From: Bradyrhizobium arachidis
GTDB taxonomy: Bacteria; Pseudomonadota; Alphaproteobacteria; Rhizobiales; Xanthobacteraceae
Reading direction: 5' to 3'
Assembly: GCF_015291705.1 (NCBI RefSeq)
Contig: NZ_CP030050.1
Location: 6,758,001 to 6,822,000 of the forward strand
Length of the DNA: 64,000 nucleotides
Of the stretch, positions 37,112 through 47,671 are shown piece by piece. The notes under the pieces were generated by a model. The model was not told the origin of the DNA. It did not search any database and worked only from the letters and a program-made list of their open reading frames with translations. Numbering within the stretch: position 1 is the first letter of the stretch; each line of letters begins with the position of its first letter. The position numbers were made by a program, and so were the translations under genes.

Positions 37112-38548
37112 TCAATACTTCGCCACCACCGGCGTGTTGAAGTGATAGTTCAGCCCGCTGCGGAAGATGTGCTCCTGGAGGTGGCTGGTGTGGGCGAACG
37201 TCGCACCGAAAACGCTGGTGTACTGGTCGGTCACGCTGCCGAGGTCGACGAACAGATATTCCGTCTTCGCGGTCCAGTTCGGACCGAGCAAGCCGAACGG
37301 ATTGACGGGCGACTCGAGGCCGCCACCGACGGTGTAGCCGCTCTTGGTGTGCCTGGCGGTGATCTGCTGCACGACGAACACACCGAAATTATTGGTGTCG
37401 ACCAGGGTCGTCTTCACGTCGCCATAGGCGGCGCCGCCTGTCAGATAGAAGAGCGACGAGCCGACCGAATAGCCGATGCGCGCCCGCGCCGTGCCGAGCC
37501 AGGTCATCCGCTGGTCGACGGTGAGATCGAAGCCGATCGGCGGGCCGCACCACAACAGGCAAACCTCGTTGTCGCGCTGGGTCGAGCCCTGGATGTCGGC
37601 TTCGAGACCGAACACCCAATTGGCGGCCTGCCAGTTGTAGCCGATCTGTCCGCCGCCGATGAAGCCTTTCGGGCTCAAGTCGTGCCGTCCGGGATCGGTC
37701 GAAGCGACGACATCATACGTGCTGGCATTGCGCGCAATTGCGGCACCCGCATTGCCGCCGACATAAAGCCCCGTCCAGTTCGCCGCCGGCTGCTCCCGAT
37801 AGGGGGTGCCGCCGACACGATAGTTCACGCCGACACGGAAAATGTGCTCGCGGGTATCCGACGAGAAACTCGCAGGCGTGCCCAGCAGGGTGCCTGCGCC
37901 CGTCTGGGTGCCGAGATTGAGATAGAGATATTCGATCTTGCCGGTCCAGTTGCCCGCGAGAGCAGCCTCGACACCGCTACCGATGGTCCAGCCGGTGCGG
38001 ACCTGGCTGATGCTGAAGCTGTCGGGGATCTCGGTGACGCTGGTCCGCACGTCGCCATACGCAAAGCCGCCGGTCACATAGCTCAGCACGGGGCCATTGG
38101 CCAGGCCAACGCGGCCGCGCACGGTACCGAACCAGCCGAGCCGTTGCGAATAAGTGAGGCCCAGGGCGCTGCAGGCCGGGAGCGAGAAGACGCCGCAACG
38201 ATCGTCCTTCAGGTCGGCGGCCTGGATATCCGTCTCAACACCGAGGACCACGTTGCCGAGACCGAGATTGCCGCCCTGCCAGTTGTAGCCGGCCTGCGCG
38301 CCGCCGAGCCCGCCCTGCGGCCCGAGGCGGTTGATCTCGGTAAAGATCGTGCCGGTAAATCCGGCACTGGTCAGATTGCGGCCAACGCCATAACCGGCAT
38401 TGACGCCGAGATAGAAGCCGGTCCAGTCATAAAGCGTGGCCTCGATCCGCGGCGCCTTGACGTAGGCCGGCCGGGTCAGGTCGGCCGCCCCTGCGGCAGC
38501 CGTTCCGCCGATGACCATCACCACGGCGACGAGAGACGCTTTCTTCAC
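37112..38548 (-). CDS. Outer membrane protein with two tandem Omp25/31-type barrels
   Basis: The protein (478 residues) starts at GTG 38548 with AAGGA 7 bases upstream. Its signal peptide is KKASLVAVVMVIGGTAAAGA. Two complete porin-family repeats follow. The first starts at DWTGFYLGVNAGYG (from D41) and ends in RVGVNYRV; the second starts at NWTGLYVGGNAGAA (from N257) and ends in RSGLNYHF. Each carries the internal GYNWQ, FGLEADIQ-like and RARIGY-like strands of an eight-stranded barrel. Single-barrel versions are common in Rhizobiales (one lies at 61780 here). The protein is divergent from an AraC regulator. Confidence 0.85.
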   Translation of the reverse strand: MKKASLVAVVMVIGGTAAAGAADLTRPAYVKAPRIEATLYDWTGFYLGVNAGYGVGRNLTSAGFTGTIFTEINRLGPQGGLGGAQAGYNWQGGNLGLGNVVLGVETDIQAADLKDDRCGVFSLPACSALGLTYSQRLGWFGTVRGRVGLANGPVLSYVTGGFAYGDVRTSVTEIPDSFSISQVRTGWTIGSGVEAALAGNWTGKIEYLYLNLGTQTGAGTLLGTPASFSSDTREHIFRVGVNYRVGGTPYREQPAANWTGLYVGGNAGAAIARNASTYDVVASTDPGRHDLSPKGFIGGGQIGYNWQAANWVFGLEADIQGSTQRDNEVCLLWCGPPIGFDLTVDQRMTWLGTARARIGYSVGSSLFYLTGGAAYGDVKTTLVDTNNFGVFVVQQITARHTKSGYTVGGGLESPVNPFGLLGPNWTAKTEYLFVDLGSVTDQYTSVFGATFAHTSHLQEHIFRSGLNYHFNTPVVAKY

Positions 38549-38770
38549 GACCGATTCCTTTCGCTCGACTTCAGCTGCGCAAAGCCTAGGAGGTCTCGCG
38601 GCACGACTCTTGGACCGATGAGAACAAGTCCGGACAATGATGAACTCGCCCGCCGATTGCCGGCTCAATGGTGCATTCCGACAACACGACGGAAGCGCCG
38701 CCGATTGAAAAATAGCGTCATCGGTGATATCGGCTCGAACCGCCGGACGATGGACTGCAACTATTCCTTC

Positions 38771-39754
38771 ATGACACCGCCCAAGTCCCGCTCCACGCCC
38801 GTCCATGTCTCCACGGACGAATTTCCGGTCCAGCAACGCCTCGCCAAATGGCGGGAGATCTACGGCCGCAGCATCGCGAATGTGGACATCGAGCCGATCG
38901 GCGACGAGCCGTTTCATGCCAGCGTGACCTTCCAGAGCCTGCCCGGCATCGGCATCGTGTCGGGATCGCGGTCGCCGGCACATTACCACCTCACTCGCCA
39001 GCATCTCGCCGGCGCACGGGACGGCTTCGGTATCTCCGTGCTCATCAGCGGCGCTTCCACGACGAGACAGCTCGGGCGCGAGATCGTCGGGCGCCCCGGC
39101 ACCGCCGTCGTGATCTCCGGGACCGATCCGTCGGTCAGCACGATGCACCGCATGGGGCAATTCCTGACCATCGTCCTGCCCCGGCCCGAACTCGCGGTGC
39201 TGCTCCGCGATCTGGACTCCGCCTATGCGCGGCAGATTCCGGCCGAGAACGGCGCGCTTCGACTGCTGGTGCAGTACGTGAACACGCTTCACGCGGCCGG
39301 CCCGCTCGATGCGCCGCCGCTCGCGCACGCCGTGGCGAGCCACATCATCGATCTGGCAGCGCTCGCGCTCGGCGCGGAGGACGACGTCGCCCATGAAGCG
39401 GAAGGGCGCGGCCTCGCGGCCGCCCGGCTTCAGGCCATCAAGACCGACATCCGCAAGAACCTCGGCGATCAGGAACTGTCGGCAACGACGCTCGCCTTGC
39501 GGCACGGCGTCTCGCCGCGTTACGTGCACAAGCTGTTCGAACGCGACGGCACCGGCTTCTCGGAATTCGTTCTGGCGCGCCGGCTCGACTGCGCGCAGCA
39601 AATGCTGAAGGATCCGAGCTTCGCCACCCGCACCATCAGCGCCATCGCGTTCGAGTGCGGCTTCGGCGACATCTCCTATTTCAACAGGACGTTCCGACGC
39701 GCCTACAACGCGACTCCGTCCGACATCCGCTCTGCCGCTTTACGGCTCCGATGA
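38771..39754 (+). CDS. AraC-family transcriptional regulator
   Basis: The protein (327 residues from this ATG) has an N-terminal sensing domain resembling AraC_binding_2 (with PGTAVVISGTDPSVS). The C-terminal double helix-turn-helix has ATTLALRHGVSPRYVHKLFE and AIAFECGFGDISYFNRTFRR. Alternative in-frame ATGs are at 38750 and 38619; no ribosome site decides between them. It is divergent from the double-barrel outer membrane protein gene, a plausible target. The inducer is unknown. Confidence 0.85.
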   Translation: MTPPKSRSTPVHVSTDEFPVQQRLAKWREIYGRSIANVDIEPIGDEPFHASVTFQSLPGIGIVSGSRSPAHYHLTRQHLAGARDGFGISVLISGASTTRQLGREIVGRPGTAVVISGTDPSVSTMHRMGQFLTIVLPRPELAVLLRDLDSAYARQIPAENGALRLLVQYVNTLHAAGPLDAPPLAHAVASHIIDLAALALGAEDDVAHEAEGRGLAAARLQAIKTDIRKNLGDQELSATTLALRHGVSPRYVHKLFERDGTGFSEFVLARRLDCAQQMLKDPSFATRTISAIAFECGFGDISYFNRTFRRAYNATPSDIRSAALRLR

Positions 39755-39952
39755 ACCTGCCGCGGGTCCGGTCGCGTGGCGCGGAACGGTCATGAAACCG
39801 AAGCGCGGAAATGTTTCAGGATTGCTTCATCGCTGTCGCCTGACGCAACCAAATAGATCGCCGGCCGCCGTCGAATGTTCGCATGCGAGCGAACCTGCTG
39901 CGGCATCGCCGCGACCAAACCTCCGATTGACATCTTCAACGGAGATTCTCCA

Positions 39953-40222
39953 ATGCGTTTTCTTTCGATGATTGCCGTCGCCGGTGCGATGATTGCGAGC
40001 TCCACGGCTGCGTTCGCCGGCGAACTTCCCTCTTACGAAATCAAGTCGTTTCCGATCTCGACGACTCAGGTGCAGGTGCTCGGCGGTGCCGGCGTCGAGG
40101 AGCAGTCGGCCGCGCCCGCGATGATCGTCGCCGGCATGCCCGCCTCCCCCGCGCAAGTCTCGGTGCTGTCGCCGCGCGTCAAGCGGCTGGCGAGCGCGAC
40201 CGCGGCGAGCGAGGAACGCTGA
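39953..40222 (+). CDS. Small exported protein of unknown function
   Basis: An 89-residue protein with a clear signal peptide (FLSMIAVAGAMIASSTAAFA, cleavage before GELPS). The short mature part has a SFPISTTQVQVLGGAG segment and a basic end. GGAG lies 8 bases before the ATG. No family is recognised; a periplasmic location is expected. Confidence 0.65.
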   Translation: MRFLSMIAVAGAMIASSTAAFAGELPSYEIKSFPISTTQVQVLGGAGVEEQSAAPAMIVAGMPASPAQVSVLSPRVKRLASATAASEER

Positions 40223-40270
40223 GACAATTTGCGACCCCGGCTGTCCTTGCCGGGGTCGTCGCTCTCGCCG

Positions 40271-41401
40271 TCAGCGTGAGATATAGCCCGATGCGATCGG
40301 CTTGAATCGATAGATCAGATACGGCGTCTTGTTTTCTGCTTTCCCGCCATGGAACATGGCGGCTGCGGAGACCTGTGACGCCGATACGTACATATAGCCG
40401 TCGGGAGAGGCCGTGATCCCGTCCGGCCACACCATGTCCGCATCGCTCAGATAGGTGCGAAACTTCCGATCGGTCCCGACGACACCAATCGATTTGGTCT
40501 CGACCGCAGTCAGGTAGATGTTGCCCGCGTAGTCGATCGACAGGCCGCCATTGTTCGGCTTGTCCGAGTAGCGTTCCACCCTCGCGCTCAGCTCTTCGGC
40601 GGGCAGCTTCTCGTTGGCGAGGTCGGCCGCCTTGATGCGGTACAACGAACCGCCGCTGAGCGGCGCGAAATAGACCCACTCGGACCTCGCATCCATCGTG
40701 ATGCCGTCGCAGCCGACCTTGATGAGCGAAGGCTTGCCGTCCTTGCCGGGCACCGTCAGATCATTGCCATCCACGGTGATTGGCACATTCTCGGGGACCG
40801 TGGATCGATCGCCGTCCAGCACGCGCCGGGCGACGCCCGTATCCATATCGATGACGATGATCGCAGCGTGAGATCCGTCGCCACCAGGCCCGATGTTTTC
40901 GTCGGCGACGTAGAACTTCCGGTTCTTCTGGTCGATCACGATGTCCTGCGGCTGCGAGCCTTTCACCGTCACCGGCTCCGGCATGTAATAGATGCGTTCC
41001 AGCCTGTTGGTGCGCGTATTCCACCCCACCAGCTTCGGCGTGATCTGCGTCCGGAATCCCATGTCGATGATCCACACGACACCGCTTTCGTCGGAACGAA
41101 GGCCCAGCACATTGTCCAGGTACTGATCGGTGCCTTTTCGTGGCGTATTCCATTCGGCATTCGGGAACGGCTCGAACGTCGTCGGCGACGTCAGCCGCGC
41201 CACGCGTATGTCCGGACTGAAGAAGGGATGGTGGCTGAAGATCAGCTGGTTGTCGGGCGTAAACGCAATGTTGCCGACTGACTGAGGCAGCCTCGCGAAA
41301 ACTTCAGCGTTGCCGCTTCCGCTTTCCGCACAGGCTGCGCCCGTGACGATTGCCGCCGACAGCAGAGTGACAAGTCGAATTCCTCTCCTCACGCTTCGCA
41401 C
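40271..41401 (-). CDS. Exported Yellow/major-royal-jelly-like protein
   Basis: A protein of about 376 residues from GTG 41401, which has GGGAG at suitable spacing; GTG 41392 is also possible. After a signal peptide (LVTLLSAAIVTGAACA) comes a six-bladed beta-propeller pattern with motifs of the MRJP/Yellow family (DNVLGLRSDESGVVWIIDMG, NNGGLSIDYAGNIYLT and VWPDGITASPDGYMYV). In bacteria these are often called L-dopachrome tautomerase-related or SMP-30-like, but enzyme activity is unproven. It is divergent from an HxlR regulator that may control it. Confidence 0.8.
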   Translation of the reverse strand: MRSVRRGIRLVTLLSAAIVTGAACAESGSGNAEVFARLPQSVGNIAFTPDNQLIFSHHPFFSPDIRVARLTSPTTFEPFPNAEWNTPRKGTDQYLDNVLGLRSDESGVVWIIDMGFRTQITPKLVGWNTRTNRLERIYYMPEPVTVKGSQPQDIVIDQKNRKFYVADENIGPGGDGSHAAIIVIDMDTGVARRVLDGDRSTVPENVPITVDGNDLTVPGKDGKPSLIKVGCDGITMDARSEWVYFAPLSGGSLYRIKAADLANEKLPAEELSARVERYSDKPNNGGLSIDYAGNIYLTAVETKSIGVVGTDRKFRTYLSDADMVWPDGITASPDGYMYVSASQVSAAAMFHGGKAENKTPYLIYRFKPIASGYISR

Positions 41402-41619
41402 CGTTCGCTCCCTGTGTTTTCTAAGGTTATTCCCGCGCGCGTTCGACCAGTCTTGCGCCGGTTGCCGCCGCAGGATTTTGAATGCAGAGACTTCCATCCA
41501 GGCCGAAGCTCGTTCATCACGGCGTCGCTGACATCAGTCTTTGCGAGAGCGACGATGCGCGCTAATTTGGCGACTGACAATTACGCACAGGCCGGTCCTC
41601 TAGTATCACGGAGTGAACT

Positions 41620-42036
41620 ATGCAGAAGCTCGGCGGCAAGACGTATGATTGCGCCGTTGGATGTCCCGTCGGGGCCACCCTCGATCTGATCGACGGCAAG
41701 TGGAAGGGCGTGATCCTCTATCATCTGCTCGACGACACGATTCGCTTCAACGAGCTCAAGCGGCGCCTGTCCCGCATCACGCAGCGCATGCTGACGCGCC
41801 AGCTCCGCGAGCTCGAGGCCGACGGCCTCATTCATCGCGAGATCTACGCCGAAGTCCCGCCGCGGGTCGAGTATTCCTTGACGGCGCTGGGGCGCTCCCT
41901 CGAGCCGGTCGTTCGCATGCTCTGGACGTGGGGCAATCAGTATCTCGCGACGGAAGCTGCCCGTGCCGGCGCGGTCAACGGAGCCGTTCCACTCTCGCCG
42001 CGGGTCAGACGGAGCCTGCCGTCAGGCCACGCGTAG
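41620..42036 (+). CDS. HxlR-family transcriptional regulator
   Basis: A protein of 138 residues with the HxlR winged helix: ATLDLIDGKWKGVILYHLLD, then FNELKRRLSRITQRMLTRQL and a HREIYAEVPPRVEYSLTALG wing. The N-terminal cysteines (YDCAVGCPVG) are the positions used for thiol or quinone sensing in some relatives. A GGAG lies 7 bases before the ATG. It is divergent from the Yellow-like gene across 218 bp. Confidence 0.9.
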   Translation: MQKLGGKTYDCAVGCPVGATLDLIDGKWKGVILYHLLDDTIRFNELKRRLSRITQRMLTRQLRELEADGLIHREIYAEVPPRVEYSLTALGRSLEPVVRMLWTWGNQYLATEAARAGAVNGAVPLSPRVRRSLPSGHA

Positions 42037-42146
42037 GGCGGCCCTGCGTCGGTCTACGCCGCGCCAAGGCACACCGCGCCATTTTCACAATCACCGATCC
42101 GCGCGCCGCCATCAAGCGGCGCGCGATCTCCTTACATGAATACTAA

Positions 42147-42153
42147 TTCTAAA
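42147..42153. promoter_or_regulatory. Possible iron-control-element half site upstream of siderophore receptor
   Basis: TTCTAAA matches one half of the ICE motif bound by Irr or RirA-type iron regulators in Rhizobiales. The left half is poor. It lies about 93 bp before the receptor start, in an unusually AT-rich stretch. This is a weak candidate. Confidence 0.25.
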
Positions 42154-42245
42154 TCTGATGATTGAGGGACCATTGAGTCCTTCCTGCACTTCAAGCCCGA
42201 GACTGCGCTTGTTAGTCGTCCGCCCCGCAAATGATGGGGTCGCGA

Positions 42246-44504
42246 ATGACTACATGGCTGAGGACGACGGCAGGATTGATCGGCGGCACATTGCCGATGT
42301 TGGCAAGCTTGATGGACGCGGCGCCGGCCGCGGCGCAATCATCGTCGCAGGAGCTGCCCGCTGTCGTCGTCCAGCAATCATCGCCGCGACCAGCGGCGCG
42401 CGCCCATCCGCTTCGCTCACGCCAGGCTGTGCAAGCGGCAAGCCGTCGTCGTCAAGCCGAGCGGGCCGCTGCGAACGCCAACACCCCAGCCGCGGACGCG
42501 AGTGCTGGCGCGGAGACCGCGACGGGCCCCGTCCGCGGCTACGTCGCGACCCGCAGCGGCACCGGCACCAAGACCGACACGCCGCTGCGCGAGACGCCGC
42601 AGTCGATCAGCGTGGTGACCGCCGATCGCGTCACCGACCAGGGCGTGACCACCGTGCAGGAGGCGCTGCGCTACGTCCCCGGCGTGTTCGCCGACGCGTA
42701 CGGTGCGGATTCGCGCGGCGACTTTCCACGCATCCGCGGTCAGGATCCGAACATCTATCTCGACGGCACGCGCGTGGTGAACACGTTCAACTTCAACGAA
42801 TGGCGGCCGGAGCCCTACACGCTGGAGCGCATTGAGGTCCTGCGCGGTCCATCCTCGGTGCTTTACGGCGACACCTCGACCGCCGGCCTGTTGAACCTGA
42901 TCTCGAAGCGCCCCCGGGCCGAATCCGCGAACGAGATCGGCGTGCAATATGGCAGCTTCAACCGCAAGCAGGTGCAGCTCGACTCCACGGGCAAGCTGAC
43001 CAAGGACGGCGAGTGGCTCTATCGCTTTGTCGGCGTGTTCCGCGACAGCAACATGCAGACCGACTACGTCAAGGACGACCGCATCCTGCTGGCGCCGTCG
43101 CTGACCTGGCGGCCGACCAACAACACCAGCTGGACCGTGCTCGGCACCTACCAGAAGGACACCACCGGCTCGTCGACGGCCTTCCTGCCGCATGAAGGCA
43201 CGCTCTATCCCGGTCCAAACGGCTTCATCCCTGTCAACCGCTTCACCAGCGAGCCGGGCTGGGACCGCTATCAGACCGAGACCGGCGCGGTCTCCAGCCT
43301 GTTCGAGCACCGCTTCAGCGATGCGCTCGTCGTCAGGCAGAACATGCGCTATACGCATGTGGAGGGCATCTATCACGGGCTTTATCCGGACGTGTACTCC
43401 AATCCGGACAATCCGTTCCTCGATGCGGACCGGCGCACAGTGGCGCGCTATATCTGGGCTCGCGACAGCGTCAAGGACAACTTCACTTCGGACAGCAATG
43501 CCGAGCTGAAATTTGCAACGGGCTCCGTCCAGCACAAGACGCTGTTCGGCGTCGACTACCGCGGCTACAAGGAGCGCGCTTCGTCCGGCGGAGGTTACGA
43601 TGCAACGCCGTTCGATCTCTACGCGCCGGTCTACACCGGCGTCACGCCGCCGGACATGTCGGCCGAGCCCGATCTCCGCCAGAGCCAGCTCGGTCTCTAC
43701 GGTCAAGATCAGCTGCGGCTGGGACCGTGGCTCGCTGTGCTCGGCCTGCGCCACGACTACGTCACCAGCGACACGCAGGGCTCACCGGTCGAGCATTACC
43801 AGGCGACCACGGGCCGCGCCGCGCTGATGTACGAGCTGCCGTTCGGCGTCACGCCTTACGTGACCTATGCACAGTCGTTCAATCCTGTGTTCGGCAGTGG
43901 TGTCTGCGCGGCGGGTGTCTGCGCGCCGCAGCGCGGCGAGATGGTGGAGCTCGGCTTCAAGTACAATCCGGCACCCGGCAACGCGATCAACGGCGCGATC
44001 TTCGACACCACCGAACGAAACCGCCTGGCCAGCGATCCCGACAATCCGCTGCTCTCGGTCCAGACCGGCAAGGTGCGCATCCGCGGCGCCGAGCTCGAGG
44101 TGCTGGCGCGCCTCACGCCGGATCTGGATCTGATCGGTGCCTACACCTATCTCGATGCGCGCGTGGAAAGCGGCGACAACGCCGGCAAGCATGTCGAGAC
44201 CGTGCCGGATCACCAGGCTTCGCTCTGGGCGAAGTACCGCCTGTCGCTGATCGGCCTTCCCGGCGTCACGCTCGGCGGCGGCGTGCGCTACATCGGCGCC
44301 TCCTGGGACGGCACCGACACCATCCGCACGCCCGACTACACGCTGTTCGATGCGATGGTCCGTTACGAGACCGGTCCCTGGCGCCTTCAAGTCAATGCCA
44401 GCAACCTGTTCGACAAGCGTCACGTCACCACGTGCCTTGCGCGCGGCGACTGCTTCCTCGGCATCGGCCGCACCGTGCTGGGCAGCGTGACCTATAAGTT
44501 CTAG
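42246..44504 (+). CDS. TonB-dependent siderophore receptor (hydroxamate type)
   Basis: The protein has 752 residues from this ATG (frame starts also at 42231 and 42234), with signal peptide ending near AAPAAAQ. An unusual Arg/Ala/Gln-rich linker of about 70 residues precedes the plug. The plug has TPQSISVVTADRVTDQGVTT, ALRYVPGVF, and the LERIEVLRGPSSVLYGD signature. The 22-stranded barrel ends NLFDKRHVTTC and SVTYKF, as in FhuA/FoxA-like ferrichrome receptors. It imports ferric siderophores with TonB energy. No biosynthesis genes are near, so xenosiderophore use is likely. Its stop codon lies at the edge of a dispersed repeat. Confidence 0.92.
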   Translation: MTTWLRTTAGLIGGTLPMLASLMDAAPAAAQSSSQELPAVVVQQSSPRPAARAHPLRSRQAVQAASRRRQAERAAANANTPAADASAGAETATGPVRGYVATRSGTGTKTDTPLRETPQSISVVTADRVTDQGVTTVQEALRYVPGVFADAYGADSRGDFPRIRGQDPNIYLDGTRVVNTFNFNEWRPEPYTLERIEVLRGPSSVLYGDTSTAGLLNLISKRPRAESANEIGVQYGSFNRKQVQLDSTGKLTKDGEWLYRFVGVFRDSNMQTDYVKDDRILLAPSLTWRPTNNTSWTVLGTYQKDTTGSSTAFLPHEGTLYPGPNGFIPVNRFTSEPGWDRYQTETGAVSSLFEHRFSDALVVRQNMRYTHVEGIYHGLYPDVYSNPDNPFLDADRRTVARYIWARDSVKDNFTSDSNAELKFATGSVQHKTLFGVDYRGYKERASSGGGYDATPFDLYAPVYTGVTPPDMSAEPDLRQSQLGLYGQDQLRLGPWLAVLGLRHDYVTSDTQGSPVEHYQATTGRAALMYELPFGVTPYVTYAQSFNPVFGSGVCAAGVCAPQRGEMVELGFKYNPAPGNAINGAIFDTTERNRLASDPDNPLLSVQTGKVRIRGAELEVLARLTPDLDLIGAYTYLDARVESGDNAGKHVETVPDHQASLWAKYRLSLIGLPGVTLGGGVRYIGASWDGTDTIRTPDYTLFDAMVRYETGPWRLQVNASNLFDKRHVTTCLARGDCFLGIGRTVLGSVTYKF

Positions 44505-44605
44505 AGCATGATCCGAAAAAGTGCGCAGCGGTTTTTCGAAAAGACTATGCTCAAACAACAACCTGAAGCGCGATGACGATTCATCCTGATCTCATCGCGC
44601 CTTAG
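44502..44605. repeat. Dispersed repeat of the GAGCATGATCCGAAAAAGTG family
   Basis: Same internal order as the copy at 10733-10821: AGAGCATGATCCG, GTGCGCAGCGGTTTTT, ATGCTCAAACAACAACCT, AAGCGCGATGACGATTC. The receptor stop codon (TAG, 44502-44504) is the first triplet of the element. It separates the receptor gene from the convergent small exported protein gene. Confidence 0.75.
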
Positions 44606-44610
44606 AGATG

Positions 44611-44958
44611 CTATGTCATGCTGCCCGGCATGAAGCAGCGCACGCGCGGATGGCCGTCGATATAGTGCTTCCACACCATGGTGCGGCCGATCTTGTTCGG
44701 CACGGTGATCACGGCGCCGTCAGGCACCACGACCCATTCGTCGTCGAGATGGACGCGGTACCGTCCCTTGTCGGATTCCCAATCGACATCGGCAACGACA
44801 TAGCCGTCGGCATCCGAGCAGCACTGTCCGTATTCGCTGTGCAGGCTCTCGAACCAGGGCTTGAGCGGCGAGTTGGCGTAGCGGCCGTCGTCGCGCGCCA
44901 GCGCCGGGCTGGTCAGCAGCACTAGCAGCGCTGCCGCACATGGTTTTGCAAATCGCAT
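44611..44958 (-). CDS. Small exported protein of unknown function
   Basis: A 115-residue protein with a signal peptide (FAKPCAAALLVLLTSPALA). The mature part contains a Cys pair (YGQCCSDADGYV) and a third cysteine near the C-terminus (PRVRCFMPG). The pattern WFESLHSEYGQCCSDADG recurs in exported proteins of Bradyrhizobium, but I know no function. GGAAG precedes the ATG. Confidence 0.7.
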   Translation of the reverse strand: MRFAKPCAAALLVLLTSPALARDDGRYANSPLKPWFESLHSEYGQCCSDADGYVVADVDWESDKGRYRVHLDDEWVVVPDGAVITVPNKIGRTMVWKHYIDGHPRVRCFMPGSMT

Positions 44959-45206
44959 GTCGTCTTCCCGCGGATCACAATGGCGCCGCGAGGGACAGAC
45001 GATGTCGCCCGCCGGCCACGCCGTCAGGCAGGCATGGACATGGCGACTCGTTCCCCCAGCAGCTTTGCGACAGCTATGCAAATCCGGCGCCAACGCGCAT
45101 TCCGGGGAACTACGGCAGAAAGGTGCAACGGCATGCGCCTTTCGACGGATATGGCCGTCGGGACAAGACCGCCGCGGCGACGACTCTCAGGGGATGCGAA
45201 AACCGC

Positions 45207-45806
45207 CTACTGCTTCGGAGCGGGCGCCATCATCGCGCCGCCCTTCTTCGCTGCAGGCGTGGGCGCCGGCTTGGTCGCGGCGGCCTGCGCGGGCAGATAC
45301 TTCGCGACGATGGCGGGATCGACCTGGGCGATGTTGGCGTCCGGCAGGCGTTGCCAGGTCTCGTCCTTGCCGAACAGGGAAATGCCGAGGAAGCCGCGCA
45401 TGGTCAGGGTCTGGCCATCGGGACTCACCGTCATCTTGGCCTTCCAGATGTTGCCGTCGCGCGGATTGACGACGTTGCCGCCCTCGTACTTCAAGCCGTC
45501 ACGCTTCATGTCGCGGATGAAGGACAGACCGAGCACCGGCTGGTTCTTGCGATCGTCGGTGCACTTCGTGCAGGCCTCGTTCGGATCGTCGCCGGGGCGC
45601 GGGAAGGTCTTTGCGATCACGCCTTCGAAGATGCCGTTGTGGTCGATGAAGAGGAACCATCCGACTGTCTTGCCGTCCTCGACCTTCTGCCACAGGCCCG
45701 CTGCGGTCGGCTGCTGCGCCTGTGCCGCAGCCGGGCTCACCGCGCCGGTCGACAGTGCGAGCGCGAGCAGCGAGAGCAGCCGAAAGCTGGAAAAGAGATT
45801 CCGCAT
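45207..45806 (-). CDS. DUF2147 exported protein
   Basis: A protein of 199 residues. The signal peptide [20 protein letters not shown] is followed by a DUF2147 domain ([40 protein letters not shown], then [17 protein letters not shown]). A Pro/Ala/Lys-rich tail ends it. DUF2147 proteins are periplasmic lipocalin-like folds of unknown role. It is downstream of the ferredoxin reductase gene on the same strand, 106 bp apart. Confidence 0.85.
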   Translation of the reverse strand: MRNLFSSFRLLSLLALALSTGAVSPAAAQAQQPTAAGLWQKVEDGKTVGWFLFIDHNGIFEGVIAKTFPRPGDDPNEACTKCTDDRKNQPVLGLSFIRDMKRDGLKYEGGNVVNPRDGNIWKAKMTVSPDGQTLTMRGFLGISLFGKDETWQRLPDANIAQVDPAIVAKYLPAQAAATKPAPTPAAKKGGAMMAPAPKQ

Positions 45807-45912
45807 TATGATCACCTTGCTAAGCGGCAACTGGAATGGCCGCAGACTACGGCGATTTCGCGAACGGTTCCAGCACCAGAAACATGGGGCATGGCGTTCC
45901 CGCCCCTCGCCC

Positions 45913-46950
<1,038 letters not shown>

Positions 46951-47123
46951 TTATCGGTCGTTATCGGTTGGACGGCGCCCGTTGGGCAGAGGTGACCCTG
47001 CCTGTCTAGCCAACGGGGATGGATCAGGGAAGGCATAAAAGCGGGAGCGCCCCGCAGCCGCGCCCACTTGCCGGGTCAGGATAACTGGGCTGTAACGGGC
47101 TGCGATATGACGGAGATCAATCG

Positions 47124-47591
47124 GTGAACGCACCAAGCCGCCTCGACACGACGCCGCGCCTTGAGGACTACCCCTACCGCCTCAGCGACAACGTGCGCTT
47201 CGGCGATCTCGATCCCAACCAGCACGTCAACAACGCGGTCTACGCCACCTATTTCGAGACCGGCCGTGTCACGCTGATGAAGCTTCCCGAATACGGGCTG
47301 ACCCCGCCGGGCCTCGCCTGGATCATGGTGCGGCTCGACATCCATTTCCGCGCCGAGCTGCATTGGCCGAACACGATCGAGCTCGGCCTCGGCGTGGTGA
47401 AGCTCGGACGGACGTCAGTGACCTTCGAGCAGGTCGTGTTCTCGAACGGAAAGTGCATTGCGTCGGCGACGTCGGTCGGCGTCCTGCTCGACGAGGCGAC
47501 GCGGCGTCCGGCGCCGCTGACAGCAGAGGTGATCGAGAAGCTCAGGCCCTGGCACAAGCGCGGCATCGAGGTCGTGCCGCCGGGCTCATAG
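47124..47591 (+). CDS. Acyl-CoA thioesterase, 4HBT hotdog family
   Basis: The protein has 155 residues and starts at GTG. The hotdog motif YRLSDNVRFGDLDPNQHVNN with the active-site aspartate is near residue 30. This region and the VRLDIHFRAELHWP strand match YbgC/FadM-type thioesterases. The substrate is probably an acyl-CoA; chain length cannot be read. It is divergent from the ferredoxin reductase gene and convergent with the ferredoxin gene. Confidence 0.85.
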   Translation: MNAPSRLDTTPRLEDYPYRLSDNVRFGDLDPNQHVNNAVYATYFETGRVTLMKLPEYGLTPPGLAWIMVRLDIHFRAELHWPNTIELGLGVVKLGRTSVTFEQVVFSNGKCIASATSVGVLLDEATRRPAPLTAEVIEKLRPWHKRGIEVVPPGS

Positions 47592-47656
47592 TGCATGATC
47601 CGGACCCGCAGGGCCCCGACAGCGCAAAGTGTGTAGCGGTTTCCGGGATCATGCAC
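47591..47656. terminator. Palindromic repeat acting as likely bidirectional terminator
   Basis: GTGCATGATCC (47591-47601) is exactly complemented by GGATCATGCAC (47646-47656). The inner sequence AAGTGTGTAGCGGTTTCCGG belongs to the repeat family at 10733 and 44502. It sits between the 3' ends of two convergent genes. Confidence 0.55.
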
Positions 47657-47671
47657 TCCTAGAGTGAAAGA

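Noticed and set aside
37142..38618. Upstream extension of the AraC gene to make a fusion of 870 residues
   Set aside because: The extension lies opposite the double-barrel outer membrane gene and is low in complexity; AraC homologues start near 38750-38771.
38549..39601. N-terminal extension of the double-barrel protein to 829 residues
   Set aside because: It would bury the signal peptide inside the chain; GTG 38548 has a ribosome site directly before a signal peptide.
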